Shown: piece by piece, positions 8,509-18,454 of the stretch
Numbering within the stretch: position 1 is the first letter of the stretch
Layout of the letters: the number at the start of each line of letters is the position of its first letter
Source of the DNA: Caviibacter abscessus
GTDB taxonomy: Bacteria; Fusobacteriota; Fusobacteriia; Fusobacteriales; Leptotrichiaceae
Assembly (NCBI RefSeq): GCF_001517835.1
Contig: NZ_LOQG01000036.1
Span: 62,001-126,000, forward strand
Direction of reading: 5' to 3'
Length of the DNA stretch: 64,000 nt
The notes under the pieces: generated by a model
What the model was told of the DNA's origin: nothing
Database searches by the model: none
What the model saw: the letters and a program-made list of their open reading frames with translations, nothing else
Made by a program: the position numbers and the translations under genes

Positions 8509-10002
8509 TTAATGTCTTTCTCTTGAATAAAGTTTATTTATTTTTCTAATCTTTTGGGCTACTTCATCAGTAAGTAATGAACCGTCTATTCTCCAACTCC
8601 AGTTTCCTAAAGTTGCAGGAATATTCATACGTGATGAATTATCTAATTCTAAGAAATCTTGTATTTGAGTTATAGCAATATTGGCTACACTACTCCAAGC
8701 TCCTCTAATAAAGCCCCATACATATCCTTCTTCTTTTGTTAATTTTAGATAATCAATTGCAAAATCAAGTTCTACTGAACCTTGTTTATTATCAAACCAA
8801 CCTTTAACAGTATCACTATCATGTGTGCTAGCATATGCTGCCCAGTTTCTTTCAATGTTGTGAGGTAAAAAATCACTTTCATTATTTGGATCATATGCAA
8901 ATTGCATCATTTTCATTCCAGGAAAACCAGTTTGTTCTCTAAATTCAACTACTTCTTTAGTAGTATAACCTAGATCTTCTGCAATTATTTTTATATCTCC
9001 AAGTTCTTCTTTTATCTTTTTGAAAAGTTCATATCCCGGACCTTTTACCCATTCTCCTCTTTTAGCATCTATATCTCCTTTAGGTATCGACCAATAAGCT
9101 TCAAATCCACGGAAATGATCTATTCTAGTTATATCAAATAGTTTTAAAGTTTTTTCAACTCTATTTACCCACCATTTATAACCATCATTTTTCATGTATT
9201 CCCAATTATATATCGGATTTCCCCATAATTGTCCTCCTTCTGAAAATCCATCAGGTGGACATCCTCCAACTTTATCATCTAAAAATTGTTCTTTATTTGC
9301 CCATACATCAACTGAATCATATGAACAATAAATTGGTAAATCTCCTATTATTTGAATACCTTTACTATTTACATATTTTTTTAATTCATTATATTGCTTG
9401 TAAAACATATATTGAACAAAATATTCATAATTTATTTCATCTTTTAATTTTTCAGTATATTCTTTTATTGCTTCATCTTTTCTATTTTTTATATCACAAG
9501 GCCAAGTATCCCAAGGATTACCTCCTAAGTGATTTTTTATTGACATAAATAAAGCATAGTCACAAATCCAATCTTCATTTTCTTTAACAAAAATTTCAAG
9601 TGATTTATAATCTTCAAATCTACTATATGCTTTTTTTAGTATTGGTAATCTATTATTGTATAATGTTCCATAATCAACTCTACTTGTATCATTTCCAAAA
9701 TAAATATCTTTATATTCTTCTTCTTTTAAAAGCCCTTCTTTAGCTAATAAATCTAAATCAATAAAATAAGGGTTTCCTGCAAATGATGAAAATGATTGAT
9801 AAGGTGAATCTCCGTATCCTGTTGGTCCTATAGGTAATATTTGCCAATAATGTAAACCAGTTTTTACTAAGAAATCGCAAAATTTATAGGCTTGTTCTCC
9901 AAAAGTCCCTATTCCATATTTTGACGGTAGTGAACTTATGTGCATTATAACTCCACTTTTTCTTTCTGTATTTATTGCTTTGTAATCATATTCTTTATCC
10001 AT
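8509..10002 (-). CDS. malQ: 4-alpha-glucanotransferase (amylomaltase)
   Basis: A 497-residue GH77 enzyme that disproportionates maltodextrins, producing glucose and longer chains that phosphorylase can use. Family features: SGVIMHISSLPSKYGIGTFG at the N-terminus, LPIGPTGYGDSPYQ, the catalytic nucleophile Asp in ITRIDHFRGFEAYW, the acid Glu in IIAEDLGY, and the STHDSDTVKGW block. Length matches the family (about 490-510). It is the last gene of the operon, 9 bases after the repressor gene, so enzyme and repressor are co-transcribed. It links the imported maltodextrin pool to GlgP in the cytoplasm. Confidence 0.96.
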   Translation of the reverse strand: MDKEYDYKAINTERKSGVIMHISSLPSKYGIGTFGEQAYKFCDFLVKTGLHYWQILPIGPTGYGDSPYQSFSSFAGNPYFIDLDLLAKEGLLKEEEYKDIYFGNDTSRVDYGTLYNNRLPILKKAYSRFEDYKSLEIFVKENEDWICDYALFMSIKNHLGGNPWDTWPCDIKNRKDEAIKEYTEKLKDEINYEYFVQYMFYKQYNELKKYVNSKGIQIIGDLPIYCSYDSVDVWANKEQFLDDKVGGCPPDGFSEGGQLWGNPIYNWEYMKNDGYKWWVNRVEKTLKLFDITRIDHFRGFEAYWSIPKGDIDAKRGEWVKGPGYELFKKIKEELGDIKIIAEDLGYTTKEVVEFREQTGFPGMKMMQFAYDPNNESDFLPHNIERNWAAYASTHDSDTVKGWFDNKQGSVELDFAIDYLKLTKEEGYVWGFIRGAWSSVANIAITQIQDFLELDNSSRMNIPATLGNWSWRIDGSLLTDEVAQKIRKINKLYSRERH

Positions 10003-10011
10003 TAAAATCTC

Positions 10012-10998
10012 CTATTCTATTATGTTTGTTTCAATTATGCTAAAGTTGATTTTATTTTCTACTTTTTTAAGCTTATTTATTAAAAGCTTACAAGCAGCTG
10101 AACCCAGTTCTTTTACATTTATATCAACAGTCATAAATTTGTATCTTCCATACTTTCTAAGTGAAGTGTTATTATATCCCGTTACTTTTACATTGCCAAA
10201 ACCTTTGTCCTGTAATACTTTAGTTGCGGCTATTGCAAACACATCATCCGTTGTAATTATTGCATCAACTTTTTTATGTTCTATAAACTCCTCTATTAGA
10301 TTATATGCATACTCTTCATTAAAAGTAGACTCAAGAACATTTGATTTCATCACATTAATCCTATATTCATGTAATGCTTTTTCATAACCACAATATCTAA
10401 ATTTAGTAACATTAAGAGATTGCGGTCCTCCTAAAAAGCATATCTTTCTTCTTCCTTCTTCTATCATTTTCTTTGTTATATAGTAGCTAGTTTTTATATT
10501 ATCATTATCTACCCAAAGATAATTATTTATTTTTTTAGGAGTTCCTATTATTACAAATGGAAAATCAACATCTTTTAAATACTTAAATAATGTCTCATCT
10601 TCATATGCTCTTAAAAATATCAATCCATCAACCCTATTACTATTAACCAGGGCTTGTATATTATTCATCTCTTTTTCGCTGTTGCTACAATGAATATATA
10701 ATGTGTAATATCCACTTTCAAGTAATTTATCGCTTATATTACTAATTATTTCAGAAAAAAAGTTGTTTGATAAAGGATCGATATCTTGTGAATTAAGTAC
10801 TATCCCTATAATATTTGTATTACTGTTTGTCAAGCTTTGTGCTATTGAATTTGGAATGTATTTCAATTCTTCAATAGCTTGTCTTACAATTTTTTTTGTA
10901 GATTCACTAATTACAGAACTATTCGACATTACTCTTGAAACAGTTGCTATACTTACATTAGCTCTTTTGGCAACATCGGATATTGTTACTCTTTTCAA
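10012..10998 (-). CDS. LacI-family repressor of the maltose operon
   Basis: A 328-residue LacI/GalR-type regulator. The N-terminal helix-turn-helix reads TISDVAKRANVSIATVSRVM (residues 4-23), followed by the hinge helix YIPNSIAQSLTNS, then a periplasmic-binding-protein-like sugar domain. It is encoded inside the operon it probably controls, between the ATPase and malQ genes. A perfect 14-base LacI/CRE-type site lies just downstream of the malE promoter and a close relative lies before the second sugar operon, so I infer a local repressor acting on both. The effector is presumably maltose or maltodextrin, which is inference from context. Confidence 0.9.
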   Translation of the reverse strand: MKRVTISDVAKRANVSIATVSRVMSNSSVISESTKKIVRQAIEELKYIPNSIAQSLTNSNTNIIGIVLNSQDIDPLSNNFFSEIISNISDKLLESGYYTLYIHCSNSEKEMNNIQALVNSNRVDGLIFLRAYEDETLFKYLKDVDFPFVIIGTPKKINNYLWVDNDNIKTSYYITKKMIEEGRRKICFLGGPQSLNVTKFRYCGYEKALHEYRINVMKSNVLESTFNEEYAYNLIEEFIEHKKVDAIITTDDVFAIAATKVLQDKGFGNVKVTGYNNTSLRKYGRYKFMTVDINVKELGSAACKLLINKLKKVENKINFSIIETNIIE

Positions 10999-11019
10999 TT
11001 GTTATACATCCCCATTCTT

Positions 11020-12099
11020 TTATATTCTATTACCTTCTGAATCAAAGAAATGTAATCCATCTACATCAAATTTAAAGTTATGTACTTGACCTACTTCATA
11101 CTCATAATAACTTGGAACTGTTATTATTAATTGTTTTCCATCTTGAAGTTTTACATATAAGGCTTTTTCTTTTCCTAACATTTCTATTACATCTATTTTT
11201 GCTGCAAATCCATTAATATCTGATTGTTCTGATGAGAATCTTTCACTTCTTATTCCCACTGTTACATTTTGCCCTTCATATTGTGAAAGTTTTTCTTTCA
11301 TTTCACCATAAGCATCTATTTTAACTTCTCCACTTGTGCTTACAAATAAACCATTTTCAATTTTACCTTCAATAATATTCATTGTAGGTGATCCTATAAA
11401 TTTAGCAACAAATAAATTTGCTGGTCTATTATAGAAATCTTCCGGTTTACCTACTTGTTGTATTACACCTTTATCTAATAACACAATTTTAGTTGCCATA
11501 GTCATAGCTTCTGTTTGATCATGTGTTACATAAATAGTTGTTGTTCCTAAATTTTGATGTATTCTTACAAGCTCAACTCTCATGTGTTCACGAAGTTTTG
11601 CATCAAGATTTGATAATGGTTCATCCATTAAGAATATATCAGGTTTTCTAACAATAGCACGCCCAAGTGCAACCCTTTGTCTTTGTCCTCCTGATATATC
11701 TGAAGGTTTTGAGTATAGATAATCTGTTATTTTTAATATTTTTGCAGCTTCTAATACTCTATCATGAATTAATTTTTTATCTATTTTTCTCATCATAAGT
11801 GAGAATGCCATATTATCATAAACTGTCATATGTGGATATAGTGCGTAACTTTGGAACACCATTGCAATATTTCTATCTTTTGGTGCAAGTTTATTTACCA
11901 CTCTATCTCCAAATACTAATTCACCTTCAGTTATTGAATTAAGTCCAGCTATCATTCTAAGTAATGTACTTTTTCCACAACCTGATGATCCAAGTATTAC
12001 ACAAAAATCTTTATCATTTATTTCTAAATTAATATTTCTTATTGTAAAGTTTTCTCTTCCTTCATACTTTTTACCAATATTTTTTAATTCTACTTTCAT
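11020..12099 (-). CDS. MsmX/UgpC-type sugar ABC transporter ATPase
   Basis: A 359-residue CUT1-family ATP-binding subunit that energises sugar import from the cytoplasmic side. Motifs: Walker A GSSGCGKST (residues about 36-44), the Q loop MVFQSYALYPHMTV, signature DISGGQRQRVALGRA, Walker B DIFLMDEPLSNLD and the switch His in YVTHDQTEAM. The C-terminal third is the TOBE/regulatory domain typical of MalK, MsmX and UgpC. It follows malG by 11 bases. The second sugar operon (18.4-21.5 kb) has no ATPase, so this protein may serve both, as MsmX does in Gram-positives; that is inference. Confidence 0.92.
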   Translation of the reverse strand: MKVELKNIGKKYEGRENFTIRNINLEINDKDFCVILGSSGCGKSTLLRMIAGLNSITEGELVFGDRVVNKLAPKDRNIAMVFQSYALYPHMTVYDNMAFSLMMRKIDKKLIHDRVLEAAKILKITDYLYSKPSDISGGQRQRVALGRAIVRKPDIFLMDEPLSNLDAKLREHMRVELVRIHQNLGTTTIYVTHDQTEAMTMATKIVLLDKGVIQQVGKPEDFYNRPANLFVAKFIGSPTMNIIEGKIENGLFVSTSGEVKIDAYGEMKEKLSQYEGQNVTVGIRSERFSSEQSDINGFAAKIDVIEMLGKEKALYVKLQDGKQLIITVPSYYEYEVGQVHNFKFDVDGLHFFDSEGNRI

Positions 12100-12110
12100 C
12101 TTATCTCCCT

Positions 12111-12998
12111 CTATCCTTTAACTGAACCTGACGCAAGTCCTGATACTAGTTCTTTTTGTAATACTGCAAATAGTAAAACAATAGGTATTGCTGTTAGCAG
12201 TCCTCCTGCTGCGAATGCCGGTTGATTCATTGTTCTTTGGTCTGTAATAAGTGTGAATAAACCTGCTGCAAGTGTATAACTTTTTGGATTAGTAAGTAAT
12301 ACTTTCGGTAGTAAGTAATCCATAAATGGACCTATGAATGACCATAATGCTATAATTGCAAGCATTGGTCTTGCAATAGGCATTACTATAAGTCTATATA
12401 TTTGCATATTTGAACAACCATCAATTTTTGCAGCTTCATCTAATTCTGTTGATATAGAATCTATATATCCTTTTAATATGAAAGTATTTCCTGCTATACC
12501 ACCTATTGCATATATCAATATTAATGTCATTTGTCTTGTGAAAAATGGAAATATTGAAGTTATTATTTGGTGCATAGTAAAGTAAGCAACTATTCCTCCA
12601 AATGCAGGTATAACTTGTATTAACATTATTGCCATAAGAGATTGTTTTCTACCTTTAAATCTAAATCTTGAATAAACATAACCTGTAAATGATACTACAA
12701 GTAATGTTAAAAAGGCTGTTGAAAACGCAATATATAAAGTATTAACAACCCATCTTAAATATAGAGTTTTTGTAAATAAATATTTAAAATGTTTTAATGA
12801 AAACATAAATTTACCATTTAATATTATATTTTGTTCTTGTGCCCCATTAAATGATGATAATACCATTTCAATTAGAGGTACTATTATAAGTATAGCCCAA
12901 GAAATTAGTAGTATATAACTTATAGCTAGGTTAATTTTTCCTACAAGTGTTAAAGGTGGTTTATCTGATAAGTATAAATTATTATTTTTCTTTTTCAT
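12111..12998 (-). CDS. malG: Maltose/maltodextrin ABC permease MalG
   Basis: A 295-residue inner-membrane permease with six predicted transmembrane helices. The EAA loop that contacts the ATPase reads ELDEAAKIDGCSNMQIYRLI, matching the family pattern EAAxDGA...IxLP. The ending LVSGLASGSVKG is the classic MalG/CUT1 C-terminus. Its start overlaps the malF stop by one base, indicating coupled translation. It forms the channel with MalF, with the downstream ATPase as motor. Confidence 0.93.
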   Translation of the reverse strand: MKKKNNNLYLSDKPPLTLVGKINLAISYILLISWAILIIVPLIEMVLSSFNGAQEQNIILNGKFMFSLKHFKYLFTKTLYLRWVVNTLYIAFSTAFLTLLVVSFTGYVYSRFRFKGRKQSLMAIMLIQVIPAFGGIVAYFTMHQIITSIFPFFTRQMTLILIYAIGGIAGNTFILKGYIDSISTELDEAAKIDGCSNMQIYRLIVMPIARPMLAIIALWSFIGPFMDYLLPKVLLTNPKSYTLAAGLFTLITDQRTMNQPAFAAGGLLTAIPIVLLFAVLQKELVSGLASGSVKG

Positions 12999-14995
12999 TA
13001 TAGTTTTTCCTCCTTAAATGCCTTAGAATTTTTATAACCTATAAAAGCTACTATCATAAGTCCTATTGATATAAATATTGTAATTGCTGATCCTGCTGCT
13101 TGATATCTATTTTCTATTGTAAGTTTATATATATATGAAATCAATAAATCAGTAGATCCTGCTATATTTCCATATTTAGATGGTAAGAATGGACCACCAC
13201 TGTTAAATAGGTAAATAGCAGAGAAATTATTAAAATTAAATGTATATTGACCAACTAAAAGAGGTGATGTTTGAAACAATACTAATGGCACAGTTATTTT
13301 AGTAAGCCTTTGATAATTTGTTGCTCCGTCCATGTCTGCTGCTTCATACAAGTCATTTGGTATTGCTTGTAAAACTCCTGTTGATAATAAGAAAACATAT
13401 GAACTTCCAAGCCATGTTTGCATTAATATCAAGAATATTCTTGTATATGTTGGACTTTGTTTTATCAGTATATCTGTTCCTGTTATAATATGTAATATTC
13501 TTGTAATAGATCCTGTTGATGAAGCCATTATACTAAAGAACATAATTGTGATAAATGCAGGTACTGCCCAAGGTAGAAGATATATTGTTCTAAATATAGC
13601 CTTACCTTTTATTCTTTCATTATTTGCAATTATTGCTAACATAAATCCTACAAATACTGCAAGTGATGTTGCACCGAAAGTCCATATCAATGTCCAACCT
13701 ATAATTAACCAGAATGGTCCTCCAGCAATTCCTTGTCCTTTTAATAATAATTTATAATTATTAAGACCTAACCAACCAAATTTTGATTGATGATTTGGAT
13801 CCATTCCTGTAAATGATAAGAATATTGTTGTCATTATTGGAACAATTACTATAAATAGTATTAATATAAATGCAATTGTTGCAACTATATATGGTAATCC
13901 TTCTTCTTTTAAATTTTCTATTGTTTCAAAGAAAACTCTAGGTCTTACACCTTTTAATTTATCATTTAAAACCTTTTTTACATCATAAAATGATAAGTAA
14001 AAAATCGCAACTACTATACATACTAAAATTATGGCAATTATACCTTCAATCATAAATATCATAGATTTATCAAGTTTTTTACCATTTTGTGCTAAAGTAT
14101 AAAGCCCATATAACCCTTTACCTTGATAATTCCCAAATCCAAGTGCATAAGGTATAGCTGCTAAATAAATGAATAAAGTTCCTATAAATGCCATCAATGC
14201 TTTAAAATATTGACCATTTAAAAATTGACCAAGTCCTGGTATAGGTAATGTTAAGTAAGGTAATGCCTTATTTACACCTTCAACTTCTACAGGAGTTCTT
14301 CTTCTAATATCTGAAATATCGTATTCTAAAATGCTTATATCTGATTTAATATCGTGTTTTAAAGAGTATTCTAAACTTCTTTTTTCGCTTTTTAACGCAA
14401 CACTAGGTATTGCCAGCTTAACTATTTCAAGTTCATCTTTTATTCCTCTTTTTAGCATTTTTACAGCATTTGAATAAGCTTTGCCTGAAATAATGCCTTC
14501 TTCTTTTTTAGCCTTTAAATCTTCAATACCTTTTTGTAATTGTATTTTCTTTTCAGCTATTGCATCTTGATATTCTTTTTGTTTTTGGTTTTCTATATGA
14601 GTTTTTATATTTTTTGAAGCCTCATTGATTTTTATAAGTGTCTCTCTAATAGCTTTATGTTTTGAAATAATCTCACCAATTCTAGTCATTTCAAGATAGC
14701 TTACTTCAAAGTAATACTTAGCATCATAACTAAGTTCAACATAATCTTTATAGAAGTCATATTTTTTCTTGGCAAGTTCTTGTCTTATAGCAAGTTTTCT
14801 TAATATACCAGTTTCTTCATTAACTTCTATTTTGAAATTTTTTAATTTATCATTGAACTCTTTTTCTTTTTTCAAAAACTCGTCTAATTTTTTCAAATAA
14901 TCCAAGTCTTGTCCACCGGAAGCCTTAGCTTTTAGATGTAAGTTTTTTCTCTCGTGTTCAATGTCATAGCTGTCAAATAATTTTTCACTAATCAT
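12998..14995 (-). CDS. malF: Maltose ABC permease MalF with long N-terminal extension
   Basis: A 665-residue permease. The C-terminal part (about 370-665) is an ordinary CUT1 permease with the EAA loop DLYEAADMDGATNYQRLTKI and six helices. The N-terminal part is unusual. Residues 1-about 235 are highly charged and Lys/Glu-rich, predicted helical or coiled coil and cytoplasmic. Two hydrophobic segments follow (YLTLPIPGLGQFLNGQYFKA, a TM2-like hairpin, and another near 315-340). A normal CUT1 MalF is about 300-450 residues, and E. coli MalF gains length through a periplasmic loop, not this. The start ATG has AAGGAT upstream. Role of the extension unknown. Confidence 0.9.
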   Translation of the reverse strand: MISEKLFDSYDIEHERKNLHLKAKASGGQDLDYLKKLDEFLKKEKEFNDKLKNFKIEVNEETGILRKLAIRQELAKKKYDFYKDYVELSYDAKYYFEVSYLEMTRIGEIISKHKAIRETLIKINEASKNIKTHIENQKQKEYQDAIAEKKIQLQKGIEDLKAKKEEGIISGKAYSNAVKMLKRGIKDELEIVKLAIPSVALKSEKRSLEYSLKHDIKSDISILEYDISDIRRRTPVEVEGVNKALPYLTLPIPGLGQFLNGQYFKALMAFIGTLFIYLAAIPYALGFGNYQGKGLYGLYTLAQNGKKLDKSMIFMIEGIIAIILVCIVVAIFYLSFYDVKKVLNDKLKGVRPRVFFETIENLKEEGLPYIVATIAFILILFIVIVPIMTTIFLSFTGMDPNHQSKFGWLGLNNYKLLLKGQGIAGGPFWLIIGWTLIWTFGATSLAVFVGFMLAIIANNERIKGKAIFRTIYLLPWAVPAFITIMFFSIMASSTGSITRILHIITGTDILIKQSPTYTRIFLILMQTWLGSSYVFLLSTGVLQAIPNDLYEAADMDGATNYQRLTKITVPLVLFQTSPLLVGQYTFNFNNFSAIYLFNSGGPFLPSKYGNIAGSTDLLISYIYKLTIENRYQAAGSAITIFISIGLMIVAFIGYKNSKAFKEEKL

Positions 14996-15000
14996 CGCAC

Positions 15001-15408
15001 TTATCCTTTCTCTTGATTTATTAATGTTACTATGTATATTGCAACTAATATTTGCATAATAATACTTATATAATAAAATATTAAATCTTTTCCTAATGGA
15101 TATACAAATAACTTATATAAAATATTTGAAGCTATAAGTATTAACCATATTAACTTATATGTTTTATCTATTTTTATTTTCTTATGTATTATAAAAGTAT
15201 AAATTGCTAAAAATATATAAATTATAATATTAAAAAAATAATTAATAGTATTAGCTATAATATAATCCTGCCTTGATATTTTTTGTATATAAATATTTAT
15301 ATCTTTTGTTATTACAAGTGATTGTAAACTTTCAATAACTATGACTAAAAATACCATAGCTAATAATATTAACAGCTGTTTTTTATTTATGTAAAATTTA
15401 TTATTCAT
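15001..15408 (-). CDS. Small membrane protein between malE and malF
   Basis: About 135 residues from the ATG at 15408, chosen because AGGGGAAC lies just upstream; a longer frame to 15459 would overlap the hairpin that follows malE. The protein has four hydrophobic segments, beginning MNNKFYINKKQLLILLAMVF and ending YIVTLINQEKG, and no recognisable motif. It lies 5 bases before malF, in the malE-malF interval, so it is co-transcribed with the transporter. I do not recognise the family; an accessory role in maltodextrin uptake is only suggested by position. Confidence 0.65.
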   Translation of the reverse strand: MNNKFYINKKQLLILLAMVFLVIVIESLQSLVITKDINIYIQKISRQDYIIANTINYFFNIIIYIFLAIYTFIIHKKIKIDKTYKLIWLILIASNILYKLFVYPLGKDLIFYYISIIMQILVAIYIVTLINQEKG

Positions 15409-15426
15409 TGTTCCCCTATAATATAA

Positions 15427-15461
15427 AATTGAGTAAGAGCAAAAATAACTCTTACTCAATT
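15427..15461 (-). terminator. Intercistronic stem-loop after malE
   Basis: A perfect 13-base stem (AATTGAGTAAGAG with its complement) around a 9-base loop, followed on the minus strand by TTTTATATT, a weak T tract. It lies 9 bases past the malE stop, inside the operon. Such hairpins commonly stabilise or partly terminate the message so that the binding protein is made in excess over the permeases; the role here is inference. Confidence 0.75.
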
Positions 15462-15470
15462 AACATTTTT

Positions 15471-16778
15471 TTATTTTCCAAGGTTTGTTAATAAAGCTTT
15501 AAATGAAGCTTGTATTTCTTTATATGCATGTTCAACAGTTGTAGGTTTTTTAGCATTCCATGAAAGTATTGCATTTTGCCAAGTATCCCATACTTGTCCC
15601 CATTCTTCAAGTAGTGGTCTGTATGCAGCTTTGTCATAAGATTCTAACATTGAAGTAACAACTTTCTTTTCAGAAGCTGATAAATCTGATTTTTCATAAG
15701 TTTCTTTTGTTACATTTTCCATAACTTTTCCAGTTGTTTTGAAAAATTCTACCGCATAAGCAGGGTTCATTAATTCAGATATTAATTCTTGAGCTAATGC
15801 TAATTTATTAGCATCTTCTTCTATTCTTGCATTAATTCCTAAAGCCCATCCACCTTTCCAGTGTCTTAATGCTTTTCCAGCAAATGTTAAGTTGCTTATA
15901 GGTAATATTTCAAGATTTTCTGCTCCTGCAAGAGAAGTTAAAGCAGATGTAGACCATGGTCCTTCTATTCTTGCTACTGCTGAATGACCTGTTTTAAATT
16001 CTTCGTCCATATATCCAAATCCTGAATTTAAATCAAATAAAGCTGTTTTTGCTTGATGATTTTTTTGCCAGTATTCAAATATACCTTTTATAACTGCTTG
16101 TTTTTCAGCAGGTAATTCGCTATATTCCATTGCTAAATCACTGAAGAATTTATTATCTTTTTTACCTAATAATTCTATGTCAGCTGAATTAGTTACTGCT
16201 ACACCGTACCATGCATTAAATACAGGTAACATAGCTTGATTTACAGGTAATGCAGTTATTTCAATAGGTTTAGTTATATCAACTTTAGCATTTTCCGCAT
16301 TTACTTTATTAACAAATGTTATTAAAGTTTCAATGTTAAATGGGAATCCAACATATTTATCTCCGTCTTTTAATTGTCCTCCAAGACCTTTTTCATAATC
16401 CGCAAATCCTCCAACTCTATCAGCTATTGTTTTAGCATCAAATGTTGCTAAAGCTTGCTTTTGCATTAAGTTAGCTAATCTATCTAATGGATATGCAAAA
16501 ACGTCAGTAACATCTTCATTTTGAGCATCAGTTGAGTCTAAAATTCCTAAATGATCAAATGAAGATATTTCTTTAATATTAATAATAGCTTCTGGATTAT
16601 TTGCTTTTACTCTTTCTATAGCTTTTTCGTAGTAAGGAACCCATTCTTTTTCAGCTTGAACTGTTATTTCTGCTTTAATTCCTTTAGCGGCTCCTGTAGA
16701 TTCTTCTTTTTTACCGCAAGATACAAATATAGCTAGTCCTGCCATTGCTAGCCACATCAATTTATTTTTCAATTTCAT
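15471..16778 (-). CDS. malE: Maltose/maltodextrin-binding lipoprotein
   Basis: A 435-residue extracytoplasmic solute-binding protein. The N-terminus MKLKNKLMWLAMAGLAIFVS followed by Cys21 is a lipoprotein signal with lipobox FVSC, so it should be lipid-anchored rather than free in the periplasm as in E. coli. The body has the family-1 binding-protein fold with the characteristic segments VFAYPLDRLANLM, GGWALGINA and a C-terminal helix. First gene of the operon, with its own promoter and operator directly upstream and AGGAGG before the ATG. Maltose specificity is inferred from the linked malF, malG and malQ genes. Confidence 0.92.
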   Translation of the reverse strand: MKLKNKLMWLAMAGLAIFVSCGKKEESTGAAKGIKAEITVQAEKEWVPYYEKAIERVKANNPEAIINIKEISSFDHLGILDSTDAQNEDVTDVFAYPLDRLANLMQKQALATFDAKTIADRVGGFADYEKGLGGQLKDGDKYVGFPFNIETLITFVNKVNAENAKVDITKPIEITALPVNQAMLPVFNAWYGVAVTNSADIELLGKKDNKFFSDLAMEYSELPAEKQAVIKGIFEYWQKNHQAKTALFDLNSGFGYMDEEFKTGHSAVARIEGPWSTSALTSLAGAENLEILPISNLTFAGKALRHWKGGWALGINARIEEDANKLALAQELISELMNPAYAVEFFKTTGKVMENVTKETYEKSDLSASEKKVVTSMLESYDKAAYRPLLEEWGQVWDTWQNAILSWNAKKPTTVEHAYKEIQASFKALLTNLGK

Positions 16779-16797
16779 CTTTCCTCCTCAATTAGCA

Positions 16798-16846
16798 TGT
16801 AATCGTTTTCATTTATATAGTATACCTTGATTTTGTTAAAAGTCAA
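16798..16846 (-). promoter_or_regulatory. malE promoter with LacI/CRE-type operator
   Basis: On the minus strand TTGACT (16841-16846), a 16-base spacer and TATACT (16819-16824) form a good vegetative promoter. Just downstream, at 16798-16811, TGAAAACGATTACA fits the LacI/CRE consensus TGWAANCGNTNWCA at all 14 positions. The site starts about where transcription should start, so a bound repressor would block initiation. The likely ligand is the LacI-family protein at 10.0-11.0 kb. Confidence 0.8.
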
Positions 16847-16859
16847 GATAATTGTAGGC

Positions 16860-18436
16860 TTATTTTAACTCTATAATCTCATCAAAATATGGTTTACTTT
16901 CATCATATAAGTGGTGAGTAACCATTACTATTGTTAAGTCTTTTTGAGCTAATATATTTTTTTCAATTTCTATAGCTTTTTTCTTGTCAAGGCTTGCTGT
17001 ACTTTCATCTAATATCAAAATATCTTTTTCACCCATAATTTCTCTAGCTATTGAAATTCTTTGTTTTTGTCCACCAGATAAATCATCTAAAAATACATTA
17101 TCTAGTCTATCCATTGCAAATTCATCTACATATGATAATTTCAATGATTTATTAAAGACTTCTTCATTTATATTACGCCCTATTAATAAATTATCTTTTA
17201 AAGTTTCTTCAAATATATATGGCTTTTGTTATATTATTCCTACCATTTTTTGTAAACTTCTAAAACTTATATTTTTATAATCCATTCCATCTATAAAAAT
17301 ATTACCACTATAATTTTGTATTTCTCCAGTTAAAAGTTTTAATAATGTTGATTTCCCTGATCCTGATTCTCCAATTATAGCAACTTTCATTCCTTTTTTT
17401 ATTTTTAAGTTAGGATAATTAATCTCTTTATTATCAAAACAGACTTTTAAATTATATGTACTCAATTCATTTTCAAATTTTAACTTATTTTCTTTTTGTT
17501 CATAAGAAAGTATATATTTATCTAGTAATTTAGAAGTCGCACTAAATGTTACTATATTGTAAGCAGCACCTCTTGCATAATTAAATAAACAACTTGTTAA
17601 ATTAGCTATTGAAAACATAACCCCTGTTGTTACTTTTCCTTTTATAATTAAATACCCTGTTGCAATAAACATAATAGTTTGTGCAATTATACTAGCTGTC
17701 ATAGATACAGAATTAGCAATGGTTGAAACTTGTGTTAATTTAACTTTAGGATTTATCAAGCTTTTAAAACTTGATAAAATTTCATTTTTAAAATATGAAG
17801 TTTGATTATTATGATAAAAAACTTCAAAACCATTTATATAATCATTTGTCTTGTTTAAAACACGATTAGAATAATCTGATACTATTTGTGTAGCCTTAGA
17901 TAACTTGCTTTCAAATATTTTTGATGAATAATAAACAAAAGCAGTCATAGCTATTGCAATTAATAATAGTAACCAATTTATATATATTATTGCAAAAGCA
18001 TTTAATGATACAGTAACTATACTTTCAATAGCTCCGTAAAATTGATTAAAACCGTTATCTCTTAATAAATTCATATCATTTATTAACCAAGATACATAAT
18101 CAGATTTACTGTTATTTTTAAATAAAGAGTAATCATTTTCTGATAAAGGAGTTAAAATGTATGCTCTTATAGCATTTAATTCTTCTTGCATAAGTCTTTC
18201 TTTAATTGTATCTTTTACTGCCTGAGAATAACTTACGCCAATCCAACATAATATATCTGCTAGCGACATCAAGATAAATAAATTCCAATTTTTAGAAATT
18301 ATTGCATTTAAAACAAATGTCAATAGTAACGAAGATAAAACGTTTGTTGCAGCCCACACAAACACCAAAAAAGAAACCATATATTTTGTAATTTAAATTT
18401 TAATATGTAATTATATATAACTTTTTTATTTTTCAT
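16860..18436 (-). pseudogene. ABC exporter (fused permease-ATPase), broken by a frameshift and a stop
   Basis: A remnant of a roughly 525-residue ABC transporter with an N-terminal transmembrane domain and C-terminal ATPase. From the ATG at 18436 the frame starts MKNKKVIYNY, then is lost at a six-T run (18367-18372 on the plus strand as A); one extra T restores it. The transmembrane domain and Walker A GESGSGKST follow. A TAA at 17229-17231 then interrupts VGII-stop-QKPYIFEETL at the Q loop. The same frame continues to the signature LSGGQKQRISIAR and Walker B ILILDESTASLD and ends at 16860. Being last in the second sugar operon, its loss is not polar on it. Substrate unknown. Confidence 0.85.
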
Positions 18437-18454
18437 TTAATAATTAATCTCCTC

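Noticed and set aside
17229-17231. Programmed readthrough of the TAA in the ABC exporter
   Set aside because: A second lesion in the same gene (T-run frameshift) makes simple pseudogenisation more likely; no stimulatory context recognised.
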